DNA of 40,752 bases from a bacterium (GTDB lineage: Bacteria; Planctomycetota; J058; JAJDCP01). The translations under genes and the position numbers were made by a program. The first letter of the stretch is position 1, and every line of letters starts with the position of its first letter. The notes under the pieces were generated by a model, which saw only the letters and a program-made list of their open reading frames with translations, did no database searches and was not told the origin of the DNA. Positions 9,001 to 14,437 of the stretch are shown in pieces. The stretch spans positions 1-40,752 of the forward strand of contig JAUIEM010000023.1 in the NCBI GenBank assembly GCA_030428695.1, read 5' to 3'.

Positions 9001-9972
9001 CGCTTCCGGGTGCAGGTGCCGCGGCGCCGTCGCCTCCGGCTGTTCCGTCGGCCGCGGCGCAAGCCGCGGCTCGACCCGATCGAGCGCCTCGAGAAGATCG
9101 CCGACCGCGAGCTCAAGGACCTCGGCCGCTTCAACCTGCCGAGCCGCTTCACCATCCGCCTGCGGGTCCCGCGGCGGCCGCGGCGGCGTCGGCCCTTCCA
9201 CTGGCGGATGCGCTTCCGCCGGGGGCGGGGGCGCGACGTGGTCGAGCGCCTCGAGAAGCTCGCGGACGCCGCCTTCCGCGAAGCGGTCAAGCCGGTCCCG
9301 CGCGGCGGGTCGTTGCGGCTCCGCCTGCGGCCGCGGCGCCGGCGCCGCAGCCGGCGCGCCTTCCGCTTCCAGCGCCAGGCCGGGATCGCGGCGATCGAAC
9401 GGCTCGAGGCCGTCGCGGCGAAGGAGCTACGCGAGACGCTGAAGCCCGAGCTCGGGCAGGTCGACGTGTTCCGCGCCTTCGCGCCCCGCGCCGTGCGGCG
9501 GACCATCAGCCTGTTCAACTTCCCCGCCGCTCAGATGGGGCTGCGGGCCCTGCGCCCCCACGGGCGCTTCGCGACGCACCTGCGGGCCCTGCGCGGCCAG
9601 CCGGGCCTCGACCGCGGCGGGAAGCTCGAGAAGCTCGCCGAGGCCGAGGCGCGACGGCTCGACCTGCGCCGGCCGGTCCGTGTCTGGCGCCCGGCGCGCC
9701 AGCCCGGCGTCCACGTCGGCGCCGTGCAGGCCGACGTGCGCCTGTCCGGCGGAGAGGGCAGCGGGGTCGAGGAGCGCTGGGGCCGCCGGGTCGTGCTCGC
9801 GGCCGTGCGTCTCGCGGTCCTGCGGAGCGCGAAGCGCGGCCGGAACATCCGCCTCGGCGCGCTCAACGTCGACGCCGAGGTCGACTATCGGCCAGGGCTG
9901 CGCGCCTACCGGCGGGCGGTGCGCAAGACCGCGCGGAAGATCGAGCGGGCGCTCGAGGAATACGATCGCTGA
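1..9972 (+). CDS. Giant repeat protein: acidic helix motif alternating with Pro/Ala/Lys- then Arg-rich spacers (5' end outside window)
   Basis: I do not recognise the protein. The frame is open from base 1 to a TGA at 9970-9972. A GTG at 94 is possible, but bases 28-90 already encode a motif copy (GIDALIREVDAEFKDLEKSL), so the true start lies left of the window. About 40 copies of a motif with consensus DPIERLEKRADKEMREVARL occur; it is acidic, heptad-like and probably helical. Spacers are Ala/Pro/Lys-rich up to about 3000 and after that dominated by Arg, often alternating with Leu, Ile or Val. Spacing in the middle block is about 168-180 bases (56-60 residues). Two related beta-rich domains lie at 6442-6948 and 7423-7929. 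The last 100 residues lack the motif. No transmembrane segment or anchor is visible; a signal peptide could lie upstream. The alternating charge suggests a polyampholyte scaffold or a polyanion-binding protein (inference). That it is one coding sequence is very likely; its function is unknown. Confidence 0.9.
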   Translation, partial: VPKTSAGDDGIDALIREVDAEFKDLEKSLPAVTAPTKAKLPDTATPAKAATAAGTAKAAASKAAESATGAAGVTSKAAGTAKAAAGTASKVAGAVEKVAGAGGVAKSAAGTAKQAAGAVEKAAGAAASPASAAAGVAQAAAGASRAATPAAGKGPQVELPDPGTSAAGTDPIEALERELEREFKELGLPPEGAVEKPDAALNDLAATTKARLKADGAATGPTREADALQPTPPKAAAPAATGAVAKPAPAAPAAGPAAPAAAAAAKAAPAPKVEIPELPKEPAGADPIEQWEREVEREIAALFKDLADDDAPVDTAAAVGVVAQPKPAQLPPAPKAAAPDPEADPAKKVAPKATRQPPATTGATAPTAAPQPAPAAAPKKSPAPVAAPAGAVDSDLKELEKLERELEGMLREIESLETRGDGGPPPSSIANKPDPHGQASPNARTRAAKDDADQILRASGGDAPHAGRLVAKSSAKQDNPAGAAAQAARTVAGVRKSDDGKADALAQAAQAAAAGSTGAAKLVAAKTGPAKTKAVNAGEKLGVTAERLAAATDAANRAKTSRGTDANAADAVQAADTARAAGAAREALKQAKAAGGADGSDPIAKLEQEVDREFKAISDAEAVVSPAPTPIRKTATPAAAKDTGTGKDPAPSAAGAPDKAAVVAPTRAPLEARADKNLKPVGVVAAPQPGAVAAPAQPGPLPQPKAPVPAPKPVQKKVEELEKQADVGATARKPVATPLPKLEPTKAAGPDPVEALEKQADKEFAEVERDGQQGAAAPAAGAVASPARPAQPPAATQPAPKEPAAPKPAPKRPPRAAVKPDTPAGRDAVDILEKQADKEFAEVEREAKKPSASGVVAAPVKPVKPVAPVKPVRAPAAPAIKAPKLEKQTGRDPIEALEKQADKEFRSLDGGISPRLGIAKPAAPHLQAPVKKPPVKAPKPAPKPVAIKPAPVDSSDPIERLEKQADQEFANLDRGTRGPGIQAPRPPRRPRTPAPRRPAPTPKAVKPAAKADPIEALERLADREMAEVAADAKRPDPATPRLAAIKKRRPRPRLPRPAPPRRPRLDAVERLEQQADREFKRLDKNLPATRGLRLRAPRVRLRPRRKARRIVRRIKARRARVDAIDRLEKQADQDMREVARLEAQRPRKIRLPRRRRRRLIARRLRRKLRIRAARGRGARAAQDPIERLEKRADGEMREVARLASRRPRRLRLKIRRPRVRIRLRVPRLRGIKRPRRAARPPRIDAIERLERQADKEMRSVARLATARPRRLQLRVRVRPRRRRRLPRLRIRLGRKARQARRDPIDQLEKAADREMRSVQQLAARRPRRLRLKIRRPRARGRLRLPRLPRRLGLRRPRRQRVDAVERLEQRADKEMREVAQLERVRRRPVRIRKIRVRPRKQRRVPRLRIRARAARDVRRDPIERLEKAADREMRSVQRLAARRPQRLRLKIRRPRARARIRLPRLRRRLGLRRPRRQRVDAVERLEQRADKEMREVAQLQRVRPRPIRVRRVRIRPRRVRRVLRLRLRGRGARRARRDPIERLEKAADREMREVRKLAAVRPQRLRLRIRRPHPRRGLRLPRLARRFGVRRPRRLRLDAVERLEQRADKEMREVAQLQRVRPRPIRVRRVRIRPRRRRRALRLPIRVRARARRARLDPIERLEKRADREMRDVRRLDAARPRRLRLRIRRPRVRARLRLPRRLGLRPQRQRRDGVERLERLADKEFRAVRQLDRAPRRRLALRIPRRRRKIRIPRLRIRLGRALRRARRDPIERLEKRADQEMRNVRRLEVEGRGRRLKLRVPRRRRRRVLNIRLPLRLRAQGRAARRADPIERLERRADREMRAVRKLDAAPRRRLALRIPRRRRKIRIPRLRIRLGRALRRARRDPIERLEKRADQEMREVGRLEVQGRGRRLRLRVPRRLRRVLNVRLPRRLRARGRAARRADPIDRLEKRADKEMREVAKLATQPARRLRLRVPRRRRRIRIPRLRLRLGRHLGRLRRDTIGHVEKRADRVRLLEVRGRGRRLQLRVPRRRIRRVLRLRRVRPLRKGDPIERLEQRADKEMREVAKLDRARPGRRALRIRPRRKRRIPRLRIKLPRFARGARRDPIDRLEKDADREMRSIARPGRRPDLQRMQRILRALRQKLALKVMRFGDSSFAPGDWDSKVRGTGRSSSRTEGGYRRLNLTVGRFQSVVNYHIFKKVVYQPKLHGPVKKAVLSYKIRRVFTSNAGATQVAKGLVVEQNGRIFSRLLGVSVRPTWEAVRADLVRLFPQVNWKSGGPIRFGFYNSVSASVTPFTIAGGYDNFRLHLERTPPALPDPRALLRLRKGAGRGRGKKIRKLERGGLLGLLERRADRIRKRRLARRIRRVLRKIPRRRAGRDAVERLEALADKEMRSVERLEKQPRPRLRLRAKPRRKPPVRAPRAAQRPTRKDPIEVLEARADKEFRSLGQPVDPRRQLAIAQMLRQLRRKLAKRKLSAGDSAFAADSWDTKVRGTGRSFSRTEGGYRRLSLTVGRFQSALNTHIFKRFRYIPRLHGPVKKAIVSYKIRRVYTSNAGATQVCKGLVVEQDGKVFHGYGGVSTSTTWEPVRVDLVKRFPQVNWKDGGPIRFGFYNSVSASVTPFTIAGGYDDFRIDLERTPPAVPQPKALIRLLAGARGGKKRPVVRGEKKAGRRRRRRRRRLRKRAARALKLALRRLRKALGNARRKRRDPILALEKLADKELKEVVRLGSVRSQPLRIRIPRRRRQARIRIRGRRAPADFVDRLEKLADKEMRSLGASPKATGLRAIKLPRRRRRRLRIKIRARRTRLDPIERLERRADKEMRSLGAPIRGRRLGRIPLPRRRKARLRLRRPARRRSDAIERLEKLADKEMRSLGGGPRRLNLFRRLRLKLRPRRRRRLFPRIKRSKPRLDAVERLEQSADKLLRATLRSGPSSLRLRLRIPLRRRRRLPRLRIGRGRRGQDFVDRLEKLADKELRSLGPAPKVGVRMPRLPGWVRGVRFRVQVPRRRRLRLFRRPRRKPRLDPIERLEKIADRELKDLGRFNLPSRFTIRLRVPRRPRRRRPFHWRMRFRRGRGRDVVERLEKLADAAFREAVKPVPRGGSLRLRLRPRRRRRSRRAFRFQRQAGIAAIERLEAVAAKELRETLKPELGQVDVFRAFAPRAVRRTISLFNFPAAQMGLRALRPHGRFATHLRALRGQPGLDRGGKLEKLAEAEARRLDLRRPVRVWRPARQPGVHVGAVQADVRLSGGEGSGVEERWGRRVVLAAVRLAVLRSAKRGRNIRLGALNVDAEVDYRPGLRAYRRAVRKTARKIERALEEYDR
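3034..6384 (+). repeat. Core tandem block of the giant gene: about 20 motif-plus-spacer units
   Basis: Motif copies start near 3034, 3199, 3364, 3547, 3730, 3904, 4084, 4258, 4438, 4612, 4792, 4972, 5140, 5311, 5488, 5662, 5839, 6010 (degenerate, DTIGHVEKRADR), 6157 and 6325. The commonest variants begin DPIERLEK or DAVERLEQ and end MREV or MRSV plus two residues. Each unit is one acidic helix followed by a spacer of about 38 residues with Arg at roughly half the positions. Further copies lie outside the block, near 28, 508, 859, 1801, 2251, 2479, 2677 and 2866, and near 7144, 7303, 8131, 8281, 8431, 8578, 8737, 8890, 9073, 9235 and 9391. Confidence 0.92.
4084..5838 (+). repeat. Higher-order two-unit repeat (about 351-354 bases)
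   Basis: Between 4084 and 4971 the units alternate between a DAVERLEQ type (4084, 4438, 4792) and a DPIERLEK type (4258, 4612, 4972), so the true period is two units, 354 bases. Copies starting at 4438 and 4792 are identical for more than 80 bases. From 5209 on, a second pair of two-unit blocks is offset by about 351 bases, with long identical stretches around 5240-5300 and 5591-5651. Near-identity at silent sites indicates recent duplication or gene conversion rather than selection on protein alone. Confidence 0.8.
6442..6948 (+). other. Embedded beta-rich globular domain, copy A, inside the giant protein
   Basis: About 168 residues with normal composition interrupt the Arg-rich repeats. 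The domain starts around FGDSSFAPGDWDSKVRGTG and ends around IAGGYDNFRLHLERTPP. It is rich in Gly, Asn, aromatic residues and predicted strands. The closing pattern (GPIRFGFYNSVSAS, then GGYDNF) resembles the end of concanavalin-like or jelly-roll domains of secreted proteins, where a DN pair closes the fold. This assignment is by eye only. It is a clear duplicate of the domain at 7423-7929. Confidence 0.7.
7423..7929 (+). other. Embedded beta-rich globular domain, copy B, inside the giant protein
   Basis: Second copy of the inserted domain, separated from copy A by about 475 bases that hold a degenerate motif copy near 7039 and two good copies at 7144 and 7303. Shared blocks include KVRGTGRS, SRTEGGYRRL, LTVGRFQS, LHGPVKKA, SYKIRRV, TSNAGATQV, KGLVVEQ, FPQVNWK and GGPIRFGFYNSVSASVTPFT. 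The most variable part is the central segment after GLVVEQ, at about 7710-7760, which could be a ligand-contact loop (inference). Confidence 0.7.
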
Positions 9973-10007
9973 ACCCGGCTGATGCGCTGTACGCACGCCG
10001 ATCTCCC

Positions 10008-10032
10008 CGGCCGCCGGTTGCTCCGGCGGCCG
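10008..10032. promoter_or_regulatory. Perfect 10-bp hairpin/palindrome between the giant gene and the HTH gene
   Basis: GGCCGCCGG and its exact complement CCGGCGGCC, extended by one C-G pair, enclose the loop TTGCT. There is no T-run after it, so it is a poor intrinsic terminator. The -35-like TTGCTC of the next gene starts in the loop, which makes an operator or a transcript-end structure for the giant gene the two best readings. Confidence 0.5.
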
Positions 10033-10046
10033 CTCGCGCTTATGCT
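10018..10046 (+). promoter_or_regulatory. Candidate promoter of the HTH gene
   Basis: TTGCTC at 10018-10023 and TATGCT at 10041-10046 are separated by 17 bases, a good housekeeping-sigma arrangement. The start codon lies 42 bases after the -10 element. Confidence 0.45.
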
Positions 10047-10087
10047 GGAAGGACATAGGTGCAAGTGTGATCGGGGAGGGAAGGGCG

Positions 10088-10753
10088 ATGGCCCAGAAGA
10101 AGCGTCGTATCTACGATCCACAGACCAAGGCCAAGGCGCTGTCCGTCGCGGTCAGCCTCAAGTCGGTCAGTGACGCCGCGAAGAAGCTCAAGATTCCGCG
10201 CTCGACGCTGCGCACCTGGGTGTCGCAGGCCAAGCTCAAGGAGAAGCTGACCGAGCGGCGCAGCGCGCTGTTCGACATGACGAAGGCTCCCGACGAGGTG
10301 TCGCTGCGCAAGCTCGGCTACTGCGCGGCGATCGCGATCGCCCAGCGCTGTGCGGCGCGGCTGCTCGCCGTCCACGGCACGCTCTCGGACAAGAAGATGC
10401 ACGACGCGGTGGTCCAGGCCCTCGAGCTCGCGCGGAACACCGCCCTCGCCGGGCTGCCGCGCACCGCCTCCGAGGTCAAGCAGGCCCAGACGGCCTGCTA
10501 CGCGGTCAGCAGCGCCGCGGGCGTCGGCCAGCCGGTCGAGGAGGCCCGGGCGATCCAGGCGACGATCTTCGCGTCCGCGGCGGTCGGAGCGGCGGGGAAG
10601 AAGACGCCCAAGCGCCTGCACACCATGGCCCAGCAGGCGCTGGCGCTGGCCGAGGGGTCCGAGCTCGAGCCGATCTGGGAGGACTTCTTCTGGCTGCTGG
10701 AAAACAAGACCACCTACGACGCGCCGATCGAGGGGGCCTTCTTCGAGCGCTGA
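10088..10753 (+). CDS. Small HTH protein of unknown function
   Basis: 221 residues. I chose the ATG at 10088 because a strong ribosome site (GGGAGGGAAGGG) precedes it; an in-frame GTG at 10067 lies upstream of that site. Residues about 12-50 form a basic homeodomain-like helix-turn-helix (core KSVSDAAKKLKIPRSTLRTW), of the type seen in transposase/recombinase N-termini and phage terminase small subunits. The remaining 170 residues are Ala-rich and probably all-helical, with no catalytic DDE triad and no family I recognise. It has its own candidate promoter and a good terminator, so it is probably monocistronic and not part of a mobile element. It could be a DNA-binding regulator, perhaps of its giant neighbour (inference from adjacency only). 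Confidence 0.8.
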   Translation: MAQKKRRIYDPQTKAKALSVAVSLKSVSDAAKKLKIPRSTLRTWVSQAKLKEKLTERRSALFDMTKAPDEVSLRKLGYCAAIAIAQRCAARLLAVHGTLSDKKMHDAVVQALELARNTALAGLPRTASEVKQAQTACYAVSSAAGVGQPVEEARAIQATIFASAAVGAAGKKTPKRLHTMAQQALALAEGSELEPIWEDFFWLLENKTTYDAPIEGAFFER

Positions 10754-10781
10754 GCTGAGGGAACGAGACGAGCACGCGGAC

Positions 10782-10807
10782 CCAGGTCGATCGGCCTGGC
10801 TTTTTTT
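10782..10807 (+). terminator. Intrinsic terminator after the HTH gene
   Basis: CCAGG (10782-10786) pairs with CCTGG (10795-10799) around an 8-base loop and, after one C, is followed by seven T residues. It lies about 30 bases beyond the stop codon. Confidence 0.75.
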
Positions 10808-11535
10808 ATTGGCGGAGGGAGCTCCGCCGACAGCCAACGTGCCACCACGGTCTACCAGTTCGGCAGAGGAGAGGAAGGGTAGTCTAGGTTAACTGCGTAA
10901 GCCGCAATCAATCGTATTCAACCGTAGCCAACGTCGCGGCGAGTGCGCTCCGCGGGACCCTGCCCCCGGGCGCGCGCCTGGTACGCGCTACATCTCTATG
11001 AACGAGAACGGGATAGAGTCACGCACCCGCAAGACGCGGCGGCCTCGACGGCCGCGGTAGTTTGAAAGATCGACCCGAAAATGGTCGCAGCACTCACAGT
11101 CTGCGACGTCCAGAGGCTGCACTTCGTACGGATCGTGCACGATCTCCTCCACGGACCTGGCGGTCCAAGCAAGGCGGCGGTTCTGTAAACATCGGCCTCG
11201 CGAGGGTTTTTCCTGAGCGGATTCCGGGATTTTTCGGCCGTCCCTCCTGTCTCTCGGGTATGGTCGCTGGCTCTCGGTCCTCGCCGCGCGGCGGCGTTGC
11301 TCCGGACACGGGCGCGACAGCGCCGGAAAGAGTTTGTGTAAGCACGTAGAAGATAGGATAAAGGCGATACCTGGTCTAGCGCAAGCGACAATTTGTGCCA
11401 CCACACGCGCTCGCTTGTCCATCGCTTGTTACGGACACGGCCCCCGCCGTTGTTTTTCCTGACAGACGATAACCCAAGCAGATTCTATGCCAAACCCCCA
11501 AGGTGCGCCTGCAAACACACCTACAGGAGAAGATA
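10808..11535. other. Long stretch without a supported gene
   Basis: About 730 bases. It is visibly richer in A and T than its surroundings. Just after the terminator, GGCGGAG and CTCCGCC (10811-10828) form a 7-bp hairpin with loop GGAG. Reading frames exist on both strands: 10988-11422 minus (144 codons) and 11062-11349 plus (95 codons). Neither has a convincing ribosome site, a recognisable domain or coding-like composition. I see no tRNA, rRNA or CRISPR repeats. The serA promoter must lie at its right end, but I cannot place it with confidence. It may be a decayed gene or an unrecognised RNA. Confidence 0.5.
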
Positions 11536-13122
11536 GTGAGCTGGAACATCCTGGTCTCCGACCCCCTCTCGGCGGAGGCTCTCGCGACCCTGCGGGAGCA
11601 GCCCGACGTGACCTGTGAGGTGCTGACCGGCAAGAGCCCCGACGAGCTCGCCGAGGTGCTGCCGCGCTTCGACGGCTGGATCATCCGCAGCGGCACCAGG
11701 GTCACCCCGACCCTGCTCGAGGCCGCCTCCCGCATGAAGGCGATCGCCCGCGCCGGGGTGGGCGTCGACAACGTCGACCTCGACGCCGCGACCCGGGCCG
11801 GGGTGCTGGTGATGAACACCCCCTTCGGCAACACCGTCTCCGCCGCCGAGCAGACCATTGCCCTGATGTTCGCCCTGAGCCGCAAGCTCCCGGCCGCCTG
11901 CGCCTCGCTGCGCGAGGGGCGCTGGGAGCGGAAGAAGTTCGTCGGCACCGAGCTGACCGGCAAGGTGCTCGGCGTGGTCGGCCTCGGCAAGATCGGACGC
12001 GCCGTCGCGGAGCGGGCTGCCGGCCTGAAGATGCGGGTGCTCGGCTACGACCCCTTCGTCACCAGCGACCGCGACGAGCCCTTCCGCCTCGCCGGCCTGG
12101 CCGAGCTCTTCGCGAAGGCCGACATCGTCACCGTGCACGTCCCGATCAACGAGCGCACGCGCCACCTGATCGGCGCCGAGGCGCTGCGTGCGATGCGTCC
12201 CGGGACGCTGGTGCTGAACTGCGCCCGCGGCGGCGTGGTCGACGAGCAGGCGCTGCTCGCGGCGTTGGAGGAAGGGCACATCGGCGGCGCCGGCCTCGAC
12301 GTGTTCGAGACCGAGCCGCCGACCGACCGGCGCCTGGTCGCGCATCCGCGGGTGGTCGCGACGCCCCACCTCGGCGCCTCGACGCGCGAGGCCCAGGTCA
12401 AGGTCGGACAGGCCGCCGTCGCGCAGATCCTCGCCTTCCTCCGCAACGGGGCGGTCGAGAACGCGGTCAACATGCCGAGCCTCGACGCCTCGGTCGGCGC
12501 CCGGCTCGCCCCCTTCGTCGTGCTCGCCGAGAAGATCGGCCGGCTGCAGGGACAGATCGCGGAGGGCGGGATCAGCGAGGTCGAGGTCGGCTTCTCGGGC
12601 GAGGTGTTCGGGGAGGAAGGCCGCGAGCTTTGCACCCGAGCGGTCCTGCAGGGACTGCTCGGCTGCTTCCTCGACGGCCCGGTCAACCGCATCTCGGCGC
12701 GCTCCCTCGCGATCGAGCGCGGGCTCGAGGTGCGGGTGGCCGAGTCGCAGAGCCGCGACTTCGCGGCGGTGCTCGAGGTCAGCGTCGCCGGCGCCTTCGG
12801 CCGGCGGCGGGTGGCCGGCGCCCTGTTCGGTCAGAAGTTCCCGCGCCTGATCCGCATCGACGGCTACCGCACGGACGCGATCCCCGAGGGTCCCGTGCTG
12901 ATGCTGCAGAACAAGGACCAGCCCGGCATGCTCGCTCGTATCTGCAACCTGATCGGCGAGGCCGGCACGAACATCGCGAACGTCACCCTCGCCCGGGACA
13001 CCAGCGGCGGCACCGCCCTCGCCCTGTTCAACCTCGACAGCCCCCTCAGCGACGAGACCCTGAGCGCGCTACGAGCGATCGACGCGGTGCACTGGGTGGC
13101 CGCCTGCGACCTCGGCAAGTGA
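11536..13122 (+). CDS. serA: D-3-phosphoglycerate dehydrogenase
   Basis: 528 residues, the usual size of the long form. It oxidises 3-phosphoglycerate to 3-phosphohydroxypyruvate with NAD+, the first step of serine synthesis, in the cytoplasm. GTG at 11536 is chosen because AGGAGA lies just upstream; an ATG at 11503 in frame would ignore that site. The NAD-binding motif GVVGLGKIG is at residues 146-154. The catalytic Arg is R231 (CARGGVVDE), Glu E260 (DVFETEPP) and His H278 (PHLGAST). After the catalytic part comes an intervening allosteric-type domain (about 305-450). A C-terminal ACT domain (from about 455, PGMLARICNLIGEAGTNIANV) makes serine feedback inhibition likely. rocD follows after 94 bases on the same strand. 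Confidence 0.95.
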   Translation: MSWNILVSDPLSAEALATLREQPDVTCEVLTGKSPDELAEVLPRFDGWIIRSGTRVTPTLLEAASRMKAIARAGVGVDNVDLDAATRAGVLVMNTPFGNTVSAAEQTIALMFALSRKLPAACASLREGRWERKKFVGTELTGKVLGVVGLGKIGRAVAERAAGLKMRVLGYDPFVTSDRDEPFRLAGLAELFAKADIVTVHVPINERTRHLIGAEALRAMRPGTLVLNCARGGVVDEQALLAALEEGHIGGAGLDVFETEPPTDRRLVAHPRVVATPHLGASTREAQVKVGQAAVAQILAFLRNGAVENAVNMPSLDASVGARLAPFVVLAEKIGRLQGQIAEGGISEVEVGFSGEVFGEEGRELCTRAVLQGLLGCFLDGPVNRISARSLAIERGLEVRVAESQSRDFAAVLEVSVAGAFGRRRVAGALFGQKFPRLIRIDGYRTDAIPEGPVLMLQNKDQPGMLARICNLIGEAGTNIANVTLARDTSGGTALALFNLDSPLSDETLSALRAIDAVHWVAACDLGK

Positions 13123-13216
13123 GGCCGTGCGCGCTCCCGCAGAGCCCCGGATTTCGGGCGTGCAGACCCCTGTGGAATGTGCTAGAAAGCGGGCGGACGC
13201 CCATCTGGAGAGACGC

Positions 13217-14431
13217 ATGACCACCACGACCACACGCACACAGCAGATCATCGCCCAGAACGAACAGTACGGAGCGCGCAACTACGCGCCGCTCGAGGTG
13301 GTCCTGTCCCGGGGCGAGGGCCCGTTCGTCTGGGACGTCGAGGGCACGCGCTACTTCGACATGCTGTCGGCCTATTCCGCCGTCAACCAGGGACACTGCC
13401 ATCCGAAGATCGTCGCCGCCCTGACAGCACAGGCGGGCACCCTGGCCCTGACCTCCCGCGCCTTCCACAACGACAAGCTCGGCGACCTGTGCGAGAAGAT
13501 CGCGACGGTGACCGGCTACCCGAAAGTGCTGCCGATGAACTCCGGCGCCGAAGGCGTCGAGACCGCGCTGAAGTGCATGCGCCGCTGGGGCTACGACAAG
13601 AAGGGCATCCCGCAGGACAAGGCCGAGATCATCGTCTTCAGCGAGAACTTCCACGGCCGCACGATCACGATCGTCGGCTTCAGCACCGACCCCGACTCCT
13701 ACGAGGGCTTCGGACCGGCCACGCCGGGCTTCGTCGTCGTCCCCTACGGCGACGCCGAGGCCCTCGAGAAGGCGATCAACCCCCACACCTGCGGGGTGCT
13801 GATCGAGCCGATCCAGGGCGAGGCGGGCGTCAAGATGCCGGGGGATGACTTCCTGCCGGCCGTGCGCAAGCTGTGCTCCGAGAACAACGTGCTGTTCTGC
13901 TGCGACGAGATCCAGACCGGCCTCGGCCGGACCGGGAAGATGTTCGCCTGGCAGCACAGCGGCGCGCGGCCGGACATCATCATCCTCGGCAAGGCGCTGT
14001 CCGGCGGGATGTACCCGATCTCCTGCATCGCGACCTCGGCGGAGATCATGGAGGTGTTCACCCCCGGCACCCACGGCTCGACCTACGGCGGCAACCCGCT
14101 CGCCTCGGCGGTCGGCATCGCCGCCCTCGACGTGCTGGTCGACGAAGAGCTCGCCGCGCGCGCCGCCGAGCGCGGCGCCCACGCCCTCGCCCGGCTGCGG
14201 GCTGAGCTGACCTCGCCGAACATCGCCGACATCCGCGGGCGCGGGCTGTTGCTCGCGGTCGAGTACAGCGAAGGCGTCGCGAAGAAGGTGTGCAAGGCGC
14301 TGAAGAAGCGCGGGCTGCTCGCCAAGGACACCCACAAGACCACGATCCGCTTCGCGCCGCCGCTGGTGATCAGTGAGGAGCAGCTCGACGAGGCCCTCGG
14401 GATCATCATCGAGGTGCTGAACGGGTTCTAG
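13217..14431 (+). CDS. rocD: Ornithine aminotransferase
   Basis: 404 residues, normal for the family. This PLP enzyme transfers the delta-amino group of ornithine to 2-oxoglutarate, giving glutamate 5-semialdehyde and glutamate (arginine/ornithine catabolism and proline synthesis). The ATG at 13217 has GGAG six bases upstream. Class III aminotransferase signatures are complete: NSGAEGVETALK for cofactor phosphate, FHGRT, then CDEIQTGLGRTGKMFA, and the PLP lysine K259 in ILGKALSGGMYP. HGSTYGGNPLA lies further on. The SAYSAVNQGHCHPKI stretch near the N-terminus is typical of ornithine rather than acetylornithine aminotransferases. It ends 6 bases before the convergent propeller gene. Confidence 0.93.
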   Translation: MTTTTTRTQQIIAQNEQYGARNYAPLEVVLSRGEGPFVWDVEGTRYFDMLSAYSAVNQGHCHPKIVAALTAQAGTLALTSRAFHNDKLGDLCEKIATVTGYPKVLPMNSGAEGVETALKCMRRWGYDKKGIPQDKAEIIVFSENFHGRTITIVGFSTDPDSYEGFGPATPGFVVVPYGDAEALEKAINPHTCGVLIEPIQGEAGVKMPGDDFLPAVRKLCSENNVLFCCDEIQTGLGRTGKMFAWQHSGARPDIIILGKALSGGMYPISCIATSAEIMEVFTPGTHGSTYGGNPLASAVGIAALDVLVDEELAARAAERGAHALARLRAELTSPNIADIRGRGLLLAVEYSEGVAKKVCKALKKRGLLAKDTHKTTIRFAPPLVISEEQLDEALGIIIEVLNGF

Positions 14432-14437
14432 TACGCC

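Noticed and set aside
10988..11422. 144-codon minus-strand frame in the unassigned region
   Set aside because: No ribosome site, no domain, scattered composition, and an equally long plus-strand frame overlaps it. Kept only as a possible decayed gene.
11459..11488. CTGACA and TTCTAT as serA promoter
   Set aside because: The -10 matches at only three positions; too weak to call.
11503..11535. ATG at 11503 as the serA start
   Set aside because: The ribosome site AGGAGA lies after it and fits the GTG at 11536, which also matches the normal N-terminus of the family.
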